A DNA stretch of 64,000 nt. It comes from Novosphingobium sp. PhB57 (GTDB lineage: Bacteria > Pseudomonadota > Alphaproteobacteria > Sphingomonadales > Sphingomonadaceae). The stretch covers positions 434,001 to 498,000 of the forward strand of contig NZ_SMBO01000004.1 of assembly GCF_004342985.1 (NCBI RefSeq). Direction: 5' to 3'. The position numbers and the translations under genes are program-made. Below are positions 37,500 to 46,759 of this stretch, piece after piece; the stretch's first letter is position 1; each line of letters begins with the position of its first letter. Below the pieces are notes generated by a model. The model made no database searches and was not told the DNA's origin. It was given only the letters and a program-made list of their open reading frames with translations.

Positions 37500-37528
37500 C
37501 GAGCGAACAATGAGGAGCAACTGGCACC

Positions 37529-39343
37529 GTGTCCTTTGAACTCAACCGAAAGCTCGCGGCCCGGCGTGCTCCTCTGCCCACGGGGGCCGGGATCGATGCC
37601 GTCACCGCCGAGATCATCCGGGGCGCCTTCGAGACGGTGTGCTTCGAGGCCGCGACCCATCTCGGCCGCGCGGCGTCCTCGCCGATCATAAACCAGTCGA
37701 ACGAGCGCAATGCCGCGATCGTGGATGCCCACGGCCGCCTTGCCATGGGTGCCATCGGCACGCCGCACCTGACTTTCGTCAACCCGATGATGGTCCGCTG
37801 GGGCCTGATGAACTTCGAGACGTTCGACTGGGGACCGGGCGATGTCTTCCTCGCCAACGACCCCGACCATGGCGGCGGCCATCTGCCCGACTACTGCATC
37901 TATGCGCCCGTTTTCGACGATGCGGGCGAGCTGATCGTGGTGCAGACGCTTCAGGCCCACCAGGGCGACACCGGCGGCAAGGACCCCGGCGGTTTCACGC
38001 TGGAGGCCACCGACATCTTCACCGAAGGCGTCTCCTATCCCTGCCTGAAGCTCGTGCACCGCGGCGAGCCGCGCAAGGACGTGCTGCGCATGGTGGAGCG
38101 CAACAACCGCTTTCCCTCGTTCGCAGGCGATCTCGCCGCCATGATAACCGGCGTGCAGAAAGGGGCGGCGCGGTTGCAGGGCCTGATCGCCCGCTATGGC
38201 TCGGACCGGGTGAAGGCGGCGATCAATCACTCGATCGCTCACACCGCCGCGCGCTGCCGCGAAGAAGTGTCCGGTTGGCGCGACGGCACGTACGAGGCCA
38301 CCGTCTTCATCGACCACGACACGGCGGGAACCAAGGACATCCGGGTCCAGGTTGCCTGCCGCGTGGCGGGGGACCGGCTGACGATCGACCTCACCGGAAC
38401 CGACGCGCGGCCCGAGCTGGTGGGCGTGTGGAACACTTTCGCGAACACGCGCAGCTATATCATGACGCAAGTCGTGGCGGCGATGGCGCCGGACATCGTC
38501 AAGAACGAAGGCTTCTTCGATGCCGTGGAGATGATCGTCCCCGAAGGCTCGATAGCGCAGCCGCCGCCGAACAAACCTGCCGCGCTCGGCTCTTTCCATC
38601 CGGCCTGCGAGATCACCGAAGCCGTGTGCCTCGCGCTCAGCAACGTCGCGCCGCAGCGCTCCGCCCCGCAGCTCTACAAGATCGGCATGCCCAATGCGGT
38701 GATCGGCTTCGACGAAGCCGGCACGATGTGGATGGACCAGGGCGTCGATTGCCGCTCGATGGACGTATCCGCCGTGCCGGGGATCGACGGCTGGGGATCG
38801 TGCCCGGTCAGCCTCGGCAGCCTGATCCTGTCCGAGGCCGAGGATGCCGAAACGCGCTATCCCATCCTCAACATCAGCCGCGAGATGACGACCGACGCCG
38901 GCGGCGCCGGGCAGTGGCGCGGCGCGCCGGGCAGCCTCAACGTCAAGCAGGTGCTGCAACCCGTCACGGCGATGGCCTGGATGGTCTCGGCCGACCACCC
39001 CTTGCGGGGCATGTGCGGCGGCGAGGACGCCATTCCCTATTCCAACCGGTTCGAGGTGGGCACGCCGAACGAATACCGGATCGAGCAAACCGCCCAGGCC
39101 ATGCTCCCGACAGGCGCGGTGATCGCCTATCAGCATGGCGGCGGCGCGGGGTTCGGCCCGCCGTTGGCGCGCGATCCCGAAGCGGTCAAGGAGGACGTGC
39201 TCGACGAATACGTCAGCATCGAGGCCGCGCGCAGCCGCTACGGCGTGATCCTCAAGGGAAGCATCGAGGAATACGACCTCGAAGTGGACCACGATGCCAC
39301 GGCAGCGCTGCGCCGGAACATGACCATGGCTGCGGCCGCCTGA
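37529..39343 (+). CDS. Hydantoinase B/oxoprolinase family protein
   Basis: The 604-residue protein matches the hydantoinase B family (HyuB-like): SSPIINQSNERNAAI, the glycine- and histidine-rich FLANDPDHGGGHLPDY, and C-terminal GGAGQWRGAPG. With the A-type partner 10 nt downstream it would form an ATP-dependent enzyme that opens cyclic amides (N-methylhydantoin, 5-oxoproline) or carboxylates ketones, as in acetone and acetophenone carboxylases. The start is GTG 37529, 11 nt after AGGAG. The 70-residue protein precedes it by 29 nt. Confidence 0.92.
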   Translation: MSFELNRKLAARRAPLPTGAGIDAVTAEIIRGAFETVCFEAATHLGRAASSPIINQSNERNAAIVDAHGRLAMGAIGTPHLTFVNPMMVRWGLMNFETFDWGPGDVFLANDPDHGGGHLPDYCIYAPVFDDAGELIVVQTLQAHQGDTGGKDPGGFTLEATDIFTEGVSYPCLKLVHRGEPRKDVLRMVERNNRFPSFAGDLAAMITGVQKGAARLQGLIARYGSDRVKAAINHSIAHTAARCREEVSGWRDGTYEATVFIDHDTAGTKDIRVQVACRVAGDRLTIDLTGTDARPELVGVWNTFANTRSYIMTQVVAAMAPDIVKNEGFFDAVEMIVPEGSIAQPPPNKPAALGSFHPACEITEAVCLALSNVAPQRSAPQLYKIGMPNAVIGFDEAGTMWMDQGVDCRSMDVSAVPGIDGWGSCPVSLGSLILSEAEDAETRYPILNISREMTTDAGGAGQWRGAPGSLNVKQVLQPVTAMAWMVSADHPLRGMCGGEDAIPYSNRFEVGTPNEYRIEQTAQAMLPTGAVIAYQHGGGAGFGPPLARDPEAVKEDVLDEYVSIEAARSRYGVILKGSIEEYDLEVDHDATAALRRNMTMAAAA

Positions 39344-39353
39344 GGGGAAAACG

Positions 39354-41438
39354 ATGGGCTATCGCGTCGGCATCGACATCGGGGGCACGTTCACCGACTT
39401 CGCCCTGCTCAAGGGTACGGAGGTCCGCCTCCACAAGAACCTCTCCACGCCGGAAGACCGCTCGCTCGGCGTCATGACCGGGCTGCAGAAGCTGGCCGAC
39501 TTGGAAGGCCTTGCGCTCGCGGACTTTCTGGGCGCCTGCGACACCATCGTCCACGGCACCACCGTCGCGGACAATACCCTGATCGAGATGAACGGCGCCG
39601 TCACCGGCCTCATCACCACCGAGGGGTTCCGCGACGAGGTGGAGTACCGCCGGGGTTACAAGGAGGACATCTGGGACGTCCGCCTGGAGCCGCCCATCCA
39701 GATCGCCCCGCGCCGCCGCCGCCTGACGGTGCCCGAACGCATGTTGCATGACGGGACGGTGCACAAGCCGCTCGACGAAGCGGCCGTGCGCGAGACTTGC
39801 GCGCGGCTGCGGAAGCAAGGCGTGGAGTCGGTGGCGATCTCGCTCCTGTTCTCCTTCGTGAACCCCGCCCACGAAAGGCGCATCGCGGCGATCCTGGCCA
39901 AGGAGCTGCCCGGCGTGCAGGTCTGCGCCAGCCACGAAGTGCTGCCCCGCGCACCGGAATACGACCGGACCAGCACCACGATCGTCAACGCCTATGTCGC
40001 CCCGCGGGTCTATTCCTATCTCGAAAAACTGGTGAACCGCGTCAGGGACGCCGGCTATGCCCGGCAACTCATGGTCATGCAGGCGAGCGGCGGGGTCATG
40101 ACCGTGGACTATATAGAAGGCGCGCCGATCCGCGTGCTGGCCTCGGGGCCGGCGGGGGGCGTGATCGGATCGGCCCATGTCGGATCCGCCAAGGGTTACC
40201 GCGATATCCTGTGCGTCGACATGGGCGGGACCTCCTACGACATCTCCGTCGTGCGGGATGGCAGCGCGCCGGCCGAGGCGGGCTGGAACATGCACCACCG
40301 CTACCTGATCGGCGTGCCCATGGTGAAAGTGGAGACCCTGGGCGCGGGCGGCGGTTCGATCTGCCACGTCAGCGGCGGCGCGCTCCAGGTCGGCCCTGCC
40401 TCGGCCGGATCGGAGCCGGGACCGATCTGCTACGGGCGCGGCGGCAGCGAACCGACGATCACCGATGCCCTGGTCATGCTGGGCATCCTCTCGACCGACG
40501 CGGGTTTTGCCGGGGGCAGCTTCTCACTCTCGCGTACCGGCGTGGACGAAGCCTTTGCCGCGCTGGGGCGGGAACTGGGCTACGGCGCGGAGCAGGCCGC
40601 CTTCGACTGCTGGCGCATGGTCAATGCCAGGATGTCGCAAGGCGTGCGGCGGATCACCGCGGGCAAGGGCATGGATCCCGCCGAAATGGTCATGCTGGCC
40701 TATGGCGGCAACGGCCCGGTGTTCGCGGCGATCCAGGCCGAGGATCTGGGCATCGCGCGCGTGCTCGTGCCCAAGGCCTCGCCAACGTTTTCCGCCCTCG
40801 GCACGCTCGTGGCCAATCCAAGCATAGACGAGGAGCGATCCTACATCGTGCCCGCGCTTGCCGCCGACAACGACCGCCTGCGGGCGATGTGGCGCGAACT
40901 CTCCGACCGGGCGCAGCGCCATTTCGAAGCCGCGCAGTTCGCCGCCGAACGGATCACCGCGCGCTACCAGATGAACATGCGCTATCCCGGGCAGAATTTC
41001 GCGCTGACTTTCGACATCCACGCCGGAGACCGGCTGGGCGACCTGGCCTTCGTCGATGAAGACCTGCCCGCCCGCGCCATCGCGCTGTTCAACCAGCGCC
41101 ATCAGGAGGAATACGGCCACATTCGCGAGCACGAACTGCCCGAGATCACCGGCGTCCGTCTCGCCAGTTCGGTGGAGACACCCTCTCCCGCGGTAGGCAG
41201 GGGAACCAGCGTCGCCGCCCATGCCCCCCAGCCGGCCCTGATGCGCCGCGCCAACCTGGGCCAGGGCTTCGAGGAAACGCCGATCCACCGGGGTGCCGAA
41301 CTTGGGCCGGGGCACGAAATCCTTGGCCCCGCGATCATCGAGGAAACCTTCACCACCATCGTCGTCTACGCCGGCTGGAAGTGCCTGGTCGACGATGCGG
41401 GCGATTACGAACTGGTCAAGACGAGCGAGAGCGGCTGA
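39354..41438 (+). CDS. Hydantoinase A/oxoprolinase family protein
   Basis: The 694-residue protein is the ATP-binding partner (HyuA-like), with actin-fold motifs DIGGTFTDFALLKG at the N-terminus, VHGTTVADNTLIE, LASGPAGGVIGSAHVG, CVDMGGTSYDISVV and MLAYGGNGPVFA. GAGGGGAAAACG precedes its ATG. It follows the B-type gene by 10 nt, and the two should act as a complex. The tail of the protein (about 560-690) resembles the acetone-carboxylase-like C-terminal domain. Whether it is a hydrolase or a carboxylase cannot be settled here. It converges with the CoA-transferase gene, 38 bp apart. Confidence 0.93.
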   Translation: MGYRVGIDIGGTFTDFALLKGTEVRLHKNLSTPEDRSLGVMTGLQKLADLEGLALADFLGACDTIVHGTTVADNTLIEMNGAVTGLITTEGFRDEVEYRRGYKEDIWDVRLEPPIQIAPRRRRLTVPERMLHDGTVHKPLDEAAVRETCARLRKQGVESVAISLLFSFVNPAHERRIAAILAKELPGVQVCASHEVLPRAPEYDRTSTTIVNAYVAPRVYSYLEKLVNRVRDAGYARQLMVMQASGGVMTVDYIEGAPIRVLASGPAGGVIGSAHVGSAKGYRDILCVDMGGTSYDISVVRDGSAPAEAGWNMHHRYLIGVPMVKVETLGAGGGSICHVSGGALQVGPASAGSEPGPICYGRGGSEPTITDALVMLGILSTDAGFAGGSFSLSRTGVDEAFAALGRELGYGAEQAAFDCWRMVNARMSQGVRRITAGKGMDPAEMVMLAYGGNGPVFAAIQAEDLGIARVLVPKASPTFSALGTLVANPSIDEERSYIVPALAADNDRLRAMWRELSDRAQRHFEAAQFAAERITARYQMNMRYPGQNFALTFDIHAGDRLGDLAFVDEDLPARAIALFNQRHQEEYGHIREHELPEITGVRLASSVETPSPAVGRGTSVAAHAPQPALMRRANLGQGFEETPIHRGAELGPGHEILGPAIIEETFTTIVVYAGWKCLVDDAGDYELVKTSESG

Positions 41439-41476
41439 CGCCATCCCGCGCTGGGGACAGACCTTTTCGCGGGTTC

Positions 41477-43897
41477 TCAGCGCAAGGCGCCTGCTTCGTG
41501 GAGGCGGGCCTGCTCTTCCGCCGAAAGCCCCATGATCTCGCCCAGCACATAGCCATTGTGCTCCCCGAGGCGCGGCGCCGCGAGCGTGATGGCAGCCGGG
41601 TCCGACAGGCGCCATGACGGGCCGAGAACCGCGCGTGGCTGACCGTCCTGATCCTCGACATGACGGTAGAACCCCCGCGCCCAGAGGTGCCCGTCGCCGA
41701 TCAGGTCCACCGAATTGGCGCTCTTGGCGGCGGCTATCCCCGCCGCCTGCAACGCAGCGGCAAGCGCGGCGGCATCCTGCTTGCGCGTCCACTGCGCGAT
41801 CAGGCCGTCCAGCGCGGCCTCGTTGGCCTTGCGATCCGCAAGCGCGGCGAAACGCCGGTCCTCGGCCAATCCCGGCACGCCGATGCGGGAAGCCAGCGCC
41901 CGCCACTCCGCATCGGACTGGACGGCCAGCGCAATCCAGTCCTCTCCGGTGCAGCGATAGAGGCCGTGCGGCGCCATGTCCGCATGGCGATTGCCGTCGC
42001 AGGCGGCCACCCTGCCGTTCAGGCTAAAATCCATGACCGTATCGCCGATCAGGCTGGTCAGGGTCTCCACCGCGGAGACGTCCACGAACTGGCCTTCGCC
42101 GGTCGCCTCGCGGTGGCGCAGCGCAACCAGCGAGGCGAAGGCCGCGGCCGCTCCGAAGCTGGAATCGGCATAGCGGACATTCATGCCGGAAGGCGCCTCG
42201 CCTTCGTAGCCGACCAGCGAACTCATCCCACTGAGCGCCACGAAGCACGGCGCATAGCCGGTCTGGTAGGCAAGCGGCCCATCCGCCCCATACATGCTCA
42301 TCGATGTGAGAATGATGTCCGGACGCACCGCCCTCAGGGCCTCGTAGCCCAGCCCCAGCCGCTCCAGCGCGCCGGGGCGCATGTTTTCGAGCACGATGTC
42401 GCATGTACCCGCCAGCCGCTTGAGCAGCGCCCGTCCCGCCTCGCTCTTCATGTCGATCTGGACCGACAGCTTCTGCGGATTGACCGCCATGAACCCCGGC
42501 GCCTTGTTCACATCGCTGACGCCGTAACTCCGCGTCACGTCCAGCGAGCCCAGACTCTCCACCCGGATCACCTCGGCGCCCAGGAACGCCAGGAGCTTGC
42601 CGGCATAGGGTCCGGCCCAGACTTTGGTCAGTTCCAGCACACGGACCCCGGCGAGCGGCCCCTTTCCGGCCGTCTTGCGGGCTGGCGGTCGCGGCGGGCG
42701 ATTGTCCGGCGGAAGGTGGTCCGGCGGGGGGTGGTCCGGCGGGGGGTGGTCCGGCGCGGCGCTCCCCAGTTCGGGAGCCGCCGCCGCGATCCTGGCAGGG
42801 GTTGCCGCGAGCCGGTAGCCGACGGTCGGGAACAGCGCGCTTCCCGCCCCGCCCGGCAATTCGGCGCGGGTGAAGTAGTTCCGGTGGCGGACTTGCGGCG
42901 ATTGGCCGAGATCGCCCATGTCGTTGATCGGGACCAGCGTGATGCCGCTGGCCTGCGCCGATGCCGCCGCCTCGTCCTTGTCCAGCCCCGCCAGCCAGCC
43001 CACCATGTGCTTGCGGCAAGCCGCGATGCGCTCCGGCGATAGCCCCCGCTCCAGCCAGTCGGCCGGGAAGTCGCGCAGTTCCTCGGGGTCTCCCATCAGG
43101 CCGCGCAGCGCATGCCAATGGCCCGGCGTGGTCAGGAACACGTAGATGAACCCGTTGCGGCACGGGAAGATGCCGCCCGGCCCGCCAAGGTCGAACTGCC
43201 GCCGGCTCTCGCTGACATCCATGTCCCCGGCGATCATCTGACCGAGCACGTAATCGAGCCGTCCCGCGAGCACCTCCTGCGCCGAGACATCGATGAAGGT
43301 CCCCTGCCCCGTTCGCCCCTGCCGGTGCAGCGCCGCGGCAAGGCAGAGCGCGCTTTCGAGGCCCGCCTCGTAGCTGGCCAGGAAGCGCCCCGGCCCCTTC
43401 AGCGGCGGCCGCTCGGCATCGGCGGCGCTCGGCGTATGATAGCCCAGGCCGCTGGCGTGCGTGACGATGAGGTCCGTCGCATGGGCGCGTTCGGGCGGTG
43501 GGTCCAGCCCGAACGGCGTCACCGAGCATAGGATCAGGCCGGGATGCTCCTCGCGGACCGTGGCGGGAGAGAGGCCGAGCGCGGTGAGCCAGGCGCCGCC
43601 GTGGTCGTCGATCACCGCGTCGGCGCCGGCCAGGAGCCGGTCCAGCCGCAGACGCCCCGCACGCGTTGCCAGGTCCAGCACCAGCGACTGCTTGTTGCTG
43701 TTGAGGTAGGCGAAGAGCCCGCTGCATCCGCTTTCCGGGCGGTCATTCAGGAACGGGCCGAGGCGCCGGGTCGGGCTGCCTGCGGGACGCTCCACCTTGA
43801 TGACTTCCGCGCCGAAATCGGCCAGCAGCTTGCCGCAATATTCCCCGGCGACCTGCTCGGCCAGTTCGACGATCCTTAGCCCCTTCAAAGCCGACAC
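41477..43897 (-). CDS. Double-domain class III CoA-transferase (CaiB/BaiF type)
   Basis: The 806-residue protein contains two complete class III CoA-transferase domains. Domain 1 spans about 1-385 (RIVELAEQVAGEYCGKLLADFGAEVIKVE; likely catalytic Asp in FIDVSAQE near 201). Domain 2 spans about 425-800 (VLELTKVWAGPYAGKLLAFLG; FVDVSAVE near 605). The join is a Pro/Asp/His linker encoded by a 15-bp tandem repeat. These enzymes move CoA between acyl groups. Tandem forms of about 800 residues are known in actinobacteria and proteobacteria. The GTG start at 43897 has GGGGGAG upstream. It would activate an acid of the island pathway and is divergent from the flavoprotein gene. Confidence 0.92.
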   Translation of the reverse strand: MSALKGLRIVELAEQVAGEYCGKLLADFGAEVIKVERPAGSPTRRLGPFLNDRPESGCSGLFAYLNSNKQSLVLDLATRAGRLRLDRLLAGADAVIDDHGGAWLTALGLSPATVREEHPGLILCSVTPFGLDPPPERAHATDLIVTHASGLGYHTPSAADAERPPLKGPGRFLASYEAGLESALCLAAALHRQGRTGQGTFIDVSAQEVLAGRLDYVLGQMIAGDMDVSESRRQFDLGGPGGIFPCRNGFIYVFLTTPGHWHALRGLMGDPEELRDFPADWLERGLSPERIAACRKHMVGWLAGLDKDEAAASAQASGITLVPINDMGDLGQSPQVRHRNYFTRAELPGGAGSALFPTVGYRLAATPARIAAAAPELGSAAPDHPPPDHPPPDHLPPDNRPPRPPARKTAGKGPLAGVRVLELTKVWAGPYAGKLLAFLGAEVIRVESLGSLDVTRSYGVSDVNKAPGFMAVNPQKLSVQIDMKSEAGRALLKRLAGTCDIVLENMRPGALERLGLGYEALRAVRPDIILTSMSMYGADGPLAYQTGYAPCFVALSGMSSLVGYEGEAPSGMNVRYADSSFGAAAAFASLVALRHREATGEGQFVDVSAVETLTSLIGDTVMDFSLNGRVAACDGNRHADMAPHGLYRCTGEDWIALAVQSDAEWRALASRIGVPGLAEDRRFAALADRKANEAALDGLIAQWTRKQDAAALAAALQAAGIAAAKSANSVDLIGDGHLWARGFYRHVEDQDGQPRAVLGPSWRLSDPAAITLAAPRLGEHNGYVLGEIMGLSAEEQARLHEAGALR
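42701..42760. repeat. 15-bp tandem repeat (four units) in the CoA-transferase linker
   Basis: Four 15-bp units run at 42701-42715, 42716-42730, 42731-42745 and 42746-42760. The middle two are identical (gtggtccggcggggg) and the outer two are close variants. On the coding strand they encode a repeated PPPDH-like pentapeptide between the two domains. Copy number should be prone to change by slippage. Confidence 0.85.
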
Positions 43898-44074
43898 GTC
43901 CGCTCCCCCTGCACGCTGATGCTGTCTCGCCTTGCGGTATAGGCCGGGGCCGGGCGGGCATAGTTGTCCTGATTTGCAGCCGCACCAGCCCGAGAACGCA
44001 GTGAGTGAAGAAGGGCAGCGAAGGCGCGGCCGATCATGGCTAGGCCAGGCAGGGAACAGAACGGGAGGATGGCG

Positions 44075-45802
44075 ATGAGCGACATTTTCGACGTGATCGT
44101 CGTCGGTTCGGGTGCGGCCGGGCTGACTGCCGCCCTGCGCGCGCACGATCTCGGCCTGCGGGTGTTGGTGGTGGAGAAGGCGCACAAGTACGGGGGCACG
44201 TCCGCCACCTCGGGCGGCGTCGCCTGGATCCCCAATCACGGGCTGGGCGGCACCAGCGACACGCGCGAAGAGACGCTGACCTACCTCGACGCCGTCATCG
44301 GCGGGCCGATCGACCGCGACCGGCTGGAAGCCTATGTCGATACCGGGCGCGAAATGCTGGACTGGCTCGGGCGGGAGGGCATCGCGATGATGCCGATGCC
44401 CTGGCCGGACTACTTCGCCGAACTGCCCGGATCGCGCAGCGACCGCAGCCTGGTGATGCCGCCCTGGGACGGTCGCCTGCTGGGAGACAGGTTCCCGCTG
44501 GTGCGCGAGCAATATCCCCGCTTCAAGCTGTTCAACCGCTATGCGATGAATCTGGAGGAAACCTTCACCATCGCCGCCCGCAGTGCCGGCTGGAAGCGCA
44601 TGATCGCCAGGGTTATCGGGCGGTACTGGAAGGATCGCAGCACCCGCAGGATCACTCGCCGCGACCGGCTGTTCGTTTCCGGCGCGGCGCTGATCGGCCC
44701 GCTGCTCGCCAGGCTCTTCGAGAAGGGCGTCGAGATCCGGCTGGAGACCGGGCTGGAGCGGCTGCTCGTCGCAGACGGCAAAGTCACCGGCGTCGCCGTG
44801 AGCCATCGCGGCCGCCGCCATGAGATAGAGGCCCGCCACGCCGTGGTGATCTGCGCGGGCGGGTTCGAGTGGAATCAGGCGCTGCGCGATCGCTTCTATC
44901 CGGTCAGGACCTCGATCTGGTGGAGCAGTACGCCGCAGGGCGCGAATGCCGGCGAGGCGCTGATCGCCGCCGAAGCCATCGGCGCGGCCACCGAACATAC
45001 CGGCGAAGGCTGGTGGGCACCGACGATGATCCTGCCCAGCCGCTCCGCATCCAATTTCGAGGAAGTGCACCAGGCGGTGTTCGACGTGGGCCGTCCCTAC
45101 AGCGTCTGCGTCAACCGCGAGGGGGACCGGTTCGTCAACGAAGCCTGCTCCTACGATCGTTTCGGCGCGGCGATGGTGGCCGATCAGCGTACGACCGGTG
45201 CCAACACGCCGTGCTGGCTGGTGTTTGACGCTGCCTTCCGCAGGAAGTTCACGGCGGGCGGCATCCTGCCCGCCGCGATCATGCCGGACCGCGCGATCCC
45301 GGTCGACTGGTGGGATCACTATATCTTCCGGGGAGACACCGTGGGCGAACTGGCGCGCAGGATCGACGTCGATCCGGTCAAGCTGGAAGACGTGACGCGC
45401 CGGATGACCGAGTATGCCCGCAAGGGCGAGGATCCCGAATTCGGCCGTGGCTCGACGATCTATGACAAGACCTTCGGCGACCCTACCTGCAAGCCCAATC
45501 CCGCACTCGGCGCGATCCGCGAGGCGCCCTTCTACGCGGTACAGATCCACCTGGGCGACCTGGGCACCAAGGGCGGCCTGAAGGCGGACCGCCAGGCGCG
45601 CGTGATCGATACCGGGGGCACACCCATTGCTGGTCTCTATGCGGCTGGAAACGCCGCCGGAAGCCCATTCGGCCTCAACTATCCCGGCGCCGGGGGGACG
45701 ATCGGCCCGGCCATGGTGTTCGGCTACATCGCCGCGAACGACATCGCGCGGCGGGCCGCCATGCCCGAGGCCGTGGACGTGCGGGAACCGGCGACAATCT
45801 GA
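44075..45802 (+). CDS. FAD-dependent oxidoreductase, 3-ketosteroid dehydrogenase/fumarate reductase-like
   Basis: The 575-residue flavoprotein begins with a Rossmann motif GSGAAG (11-16) and E34 for the ribose, followed by GGTSATSGGVAW. Its C-terminus has GLYAAGNAAGSPFGLNYPGAGGTIGPAM, typical of the 3-ketosteroid-1-dehydrogenase branch of the FAD_binding_2 family. It would introduce a double bond next to a carbonyl in a cyclic or acyl substrate. ATG 44075 was chosen since GGGAGG ends 6 nt before it. It starts the forward flavoprotein - crotonase - crotonase unit and lies 28 bp before the first crotonase gene. Confidence 0.91.
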   Translation: MSDIFDVIVVGSGAAGLTAALRAHDLGLRVLVVEKAHKYGGTSATSGGVAWIPNHGLGGTSDTREETLTYLDAVIGGPIDRDRLEAYVDTGREMLDWLGREGIAMMPMPWPDYFAELPGSRSDRSLVMPPWDGRLLGDRFPLVREQYPRFKLFNRYAMNLEETFTIAARSAGWKRMIARVIGRYWKDRSTRRITRRDRLFVSGAALIGPLLARLFEKGVEIRLETGLERLLVADGKVTGVAVSHRGRRHEIEARHAVVICAGGFEWNQALRDRFYPVRTSIWWSSTPQGANAGEALIAAEAIGAATEHTGEGWWAPTMILPSRSASNFEEVHQAVFDVGRPYSVCVNREGDRFVNEACSYDRFGAAMVADQRTTGANTPCWLVFDAAFRRKFTAGGILPAAIMPDRAIPVDWWDHYIFRGDTVGELARRIDVDPVKLEDVTRRMTEYARKGEDPEFGRGSTIYDKTFGDPTCKPNPALGAIREAPFYAVQIHLGDLGTKGGLKADRQARVIDTGGTPIAGLYAAGNAAGSPFGLNYPGAGGTIGPAMVFGYIAANDIARRAAMPEAVDVREPATI

Positions 45803-45830
45803 GCGCGGTCACATTCTTGCAGGAGGGCCC

Positions 45831-46616
45831 ATGGCCTTTATCACCGTCGAAAGGATTGCGAACCTGGCCGTGGTACGGCTGGCCCGCGCCGAGGCGCGCA
45901 ACGCGCTTACCGTCGCCATGGCGCAGGAGCTGACGGCTGCGCTGGCGGGCGTGAACGCCGACGATGCGTGCCGGGTCGTCGTGCTGGCGGGAGACGGCGC
46001 GACGTTCTGCGCGGGCCTAGACCTGAAGGCGGCGATTGCGGAAGGGCCGGAAAACGCGCCGGAATGGATGGCGCTTCAGGAAGTGTTCTCGGGCCTGATC
46101 GAGCAAATCCGCAAGATGCGCCAGCCGGTCATCGGGGCGATCCAGGGGGCAGCGGTGGGCGCCGGTCTGGGCATTGCGCTCGCCTGCGACGTGCGCATCG
46201 CCGCGCCGTCTGCGCAGTTTCTGGTCGGAGCCGTGAAACTGGGCCTCAGCGCGGGCGAATGCGGTATCAGTTATCACCTGCCCCGCCTGATCGGCGCCGG
46301 CCGGGCCTTCGAGATCATGCTGACCGGCCGCGCCGTAAACGGCGAGGAAGCGCTGGCTATCGGCCTCGTCAGCCATCTGGCAGAACCCGGCAGCCTGCTC
46401 GACCGTGCGCTGGAAGTGGCACGAACGATCGCGGCCAACGCGCCTTATGCCGTCAAGCACACCAAGCAGGTGATGTGGACCAATCTCGATGCCCCGCTCC
46501 AAAACGCCCTGGAACTGGAGAACCACGTCCAGGTCCTGGGGTTGCTAACCCAGGATTTCGCCGAGGCCGCCCGAGCCTTCGCCGAAAAGCGCGCGCCCGC
46601 CTTCACCGGCCGGTAG
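45831..46616 (+). CDS. Enoyl-CoA hydratase/isomerase family protein
   Basis: The 261-residue protein is a crotonase-fold enzyme: the first oxyanion-hole strand ATFCAGLDLKAA, the second at GAIQGAAVGAGLGIALACDVRIA, and a candidate catalytic glutamate in LSAGECGISYHLPRLIG. It most likely hydrates or isomerises an enoyl-CoA. AGGAGG lies 4 nt before the ATG. The arrangement after the dehydrogenase-like flavoprotein suggests sequential beta-oxidation-type steps. Confidence 0.92.
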   Translation: MAFITVERIANLAVVRLARAEARNALTVAMAQELTAALAGVNADDACRVVVLAGDGATFCAGLDLKAAIAEGPENAPEWMALQEVFSGLIEQIRKMRQPVIGAIQGAAVGAGLGIALACDVRIAAPSAQFLVGAVKLGLSAGECGISYHLPRLIGAGRAFEIMLTGRAVNGEEALAIGLVSHLAEPGSLLDRALEVARTIAANAPYAVKHTKQVMWTNLDAPLQNALELENHVQVLGLLTQDFAEAARAFAEKRAPAFTGR

Positions 46617-46759
46617 CGGCGGGATGGCGCGAAGAGGGTCGTGTCAGTTCACTGCCAGTCATTGCCGCCGCAGGACCGCAAGCCGAGTGATGGGCCGAAG
46701 TCGGCCTAAAATCTGGACGGGCCGCCGAATGAGCGTCCTTGCGCGAAAAGGAGAAGACG

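Noticed and set aside
43898..45550. N-terminal extension of the CoA-transferase frame to 45550
   Set aside because: The extension is antisense to the flavoprotein gene. The GTG at 43897 with GGGGGAG upstream starts exactly at the CoA-transferase domain.
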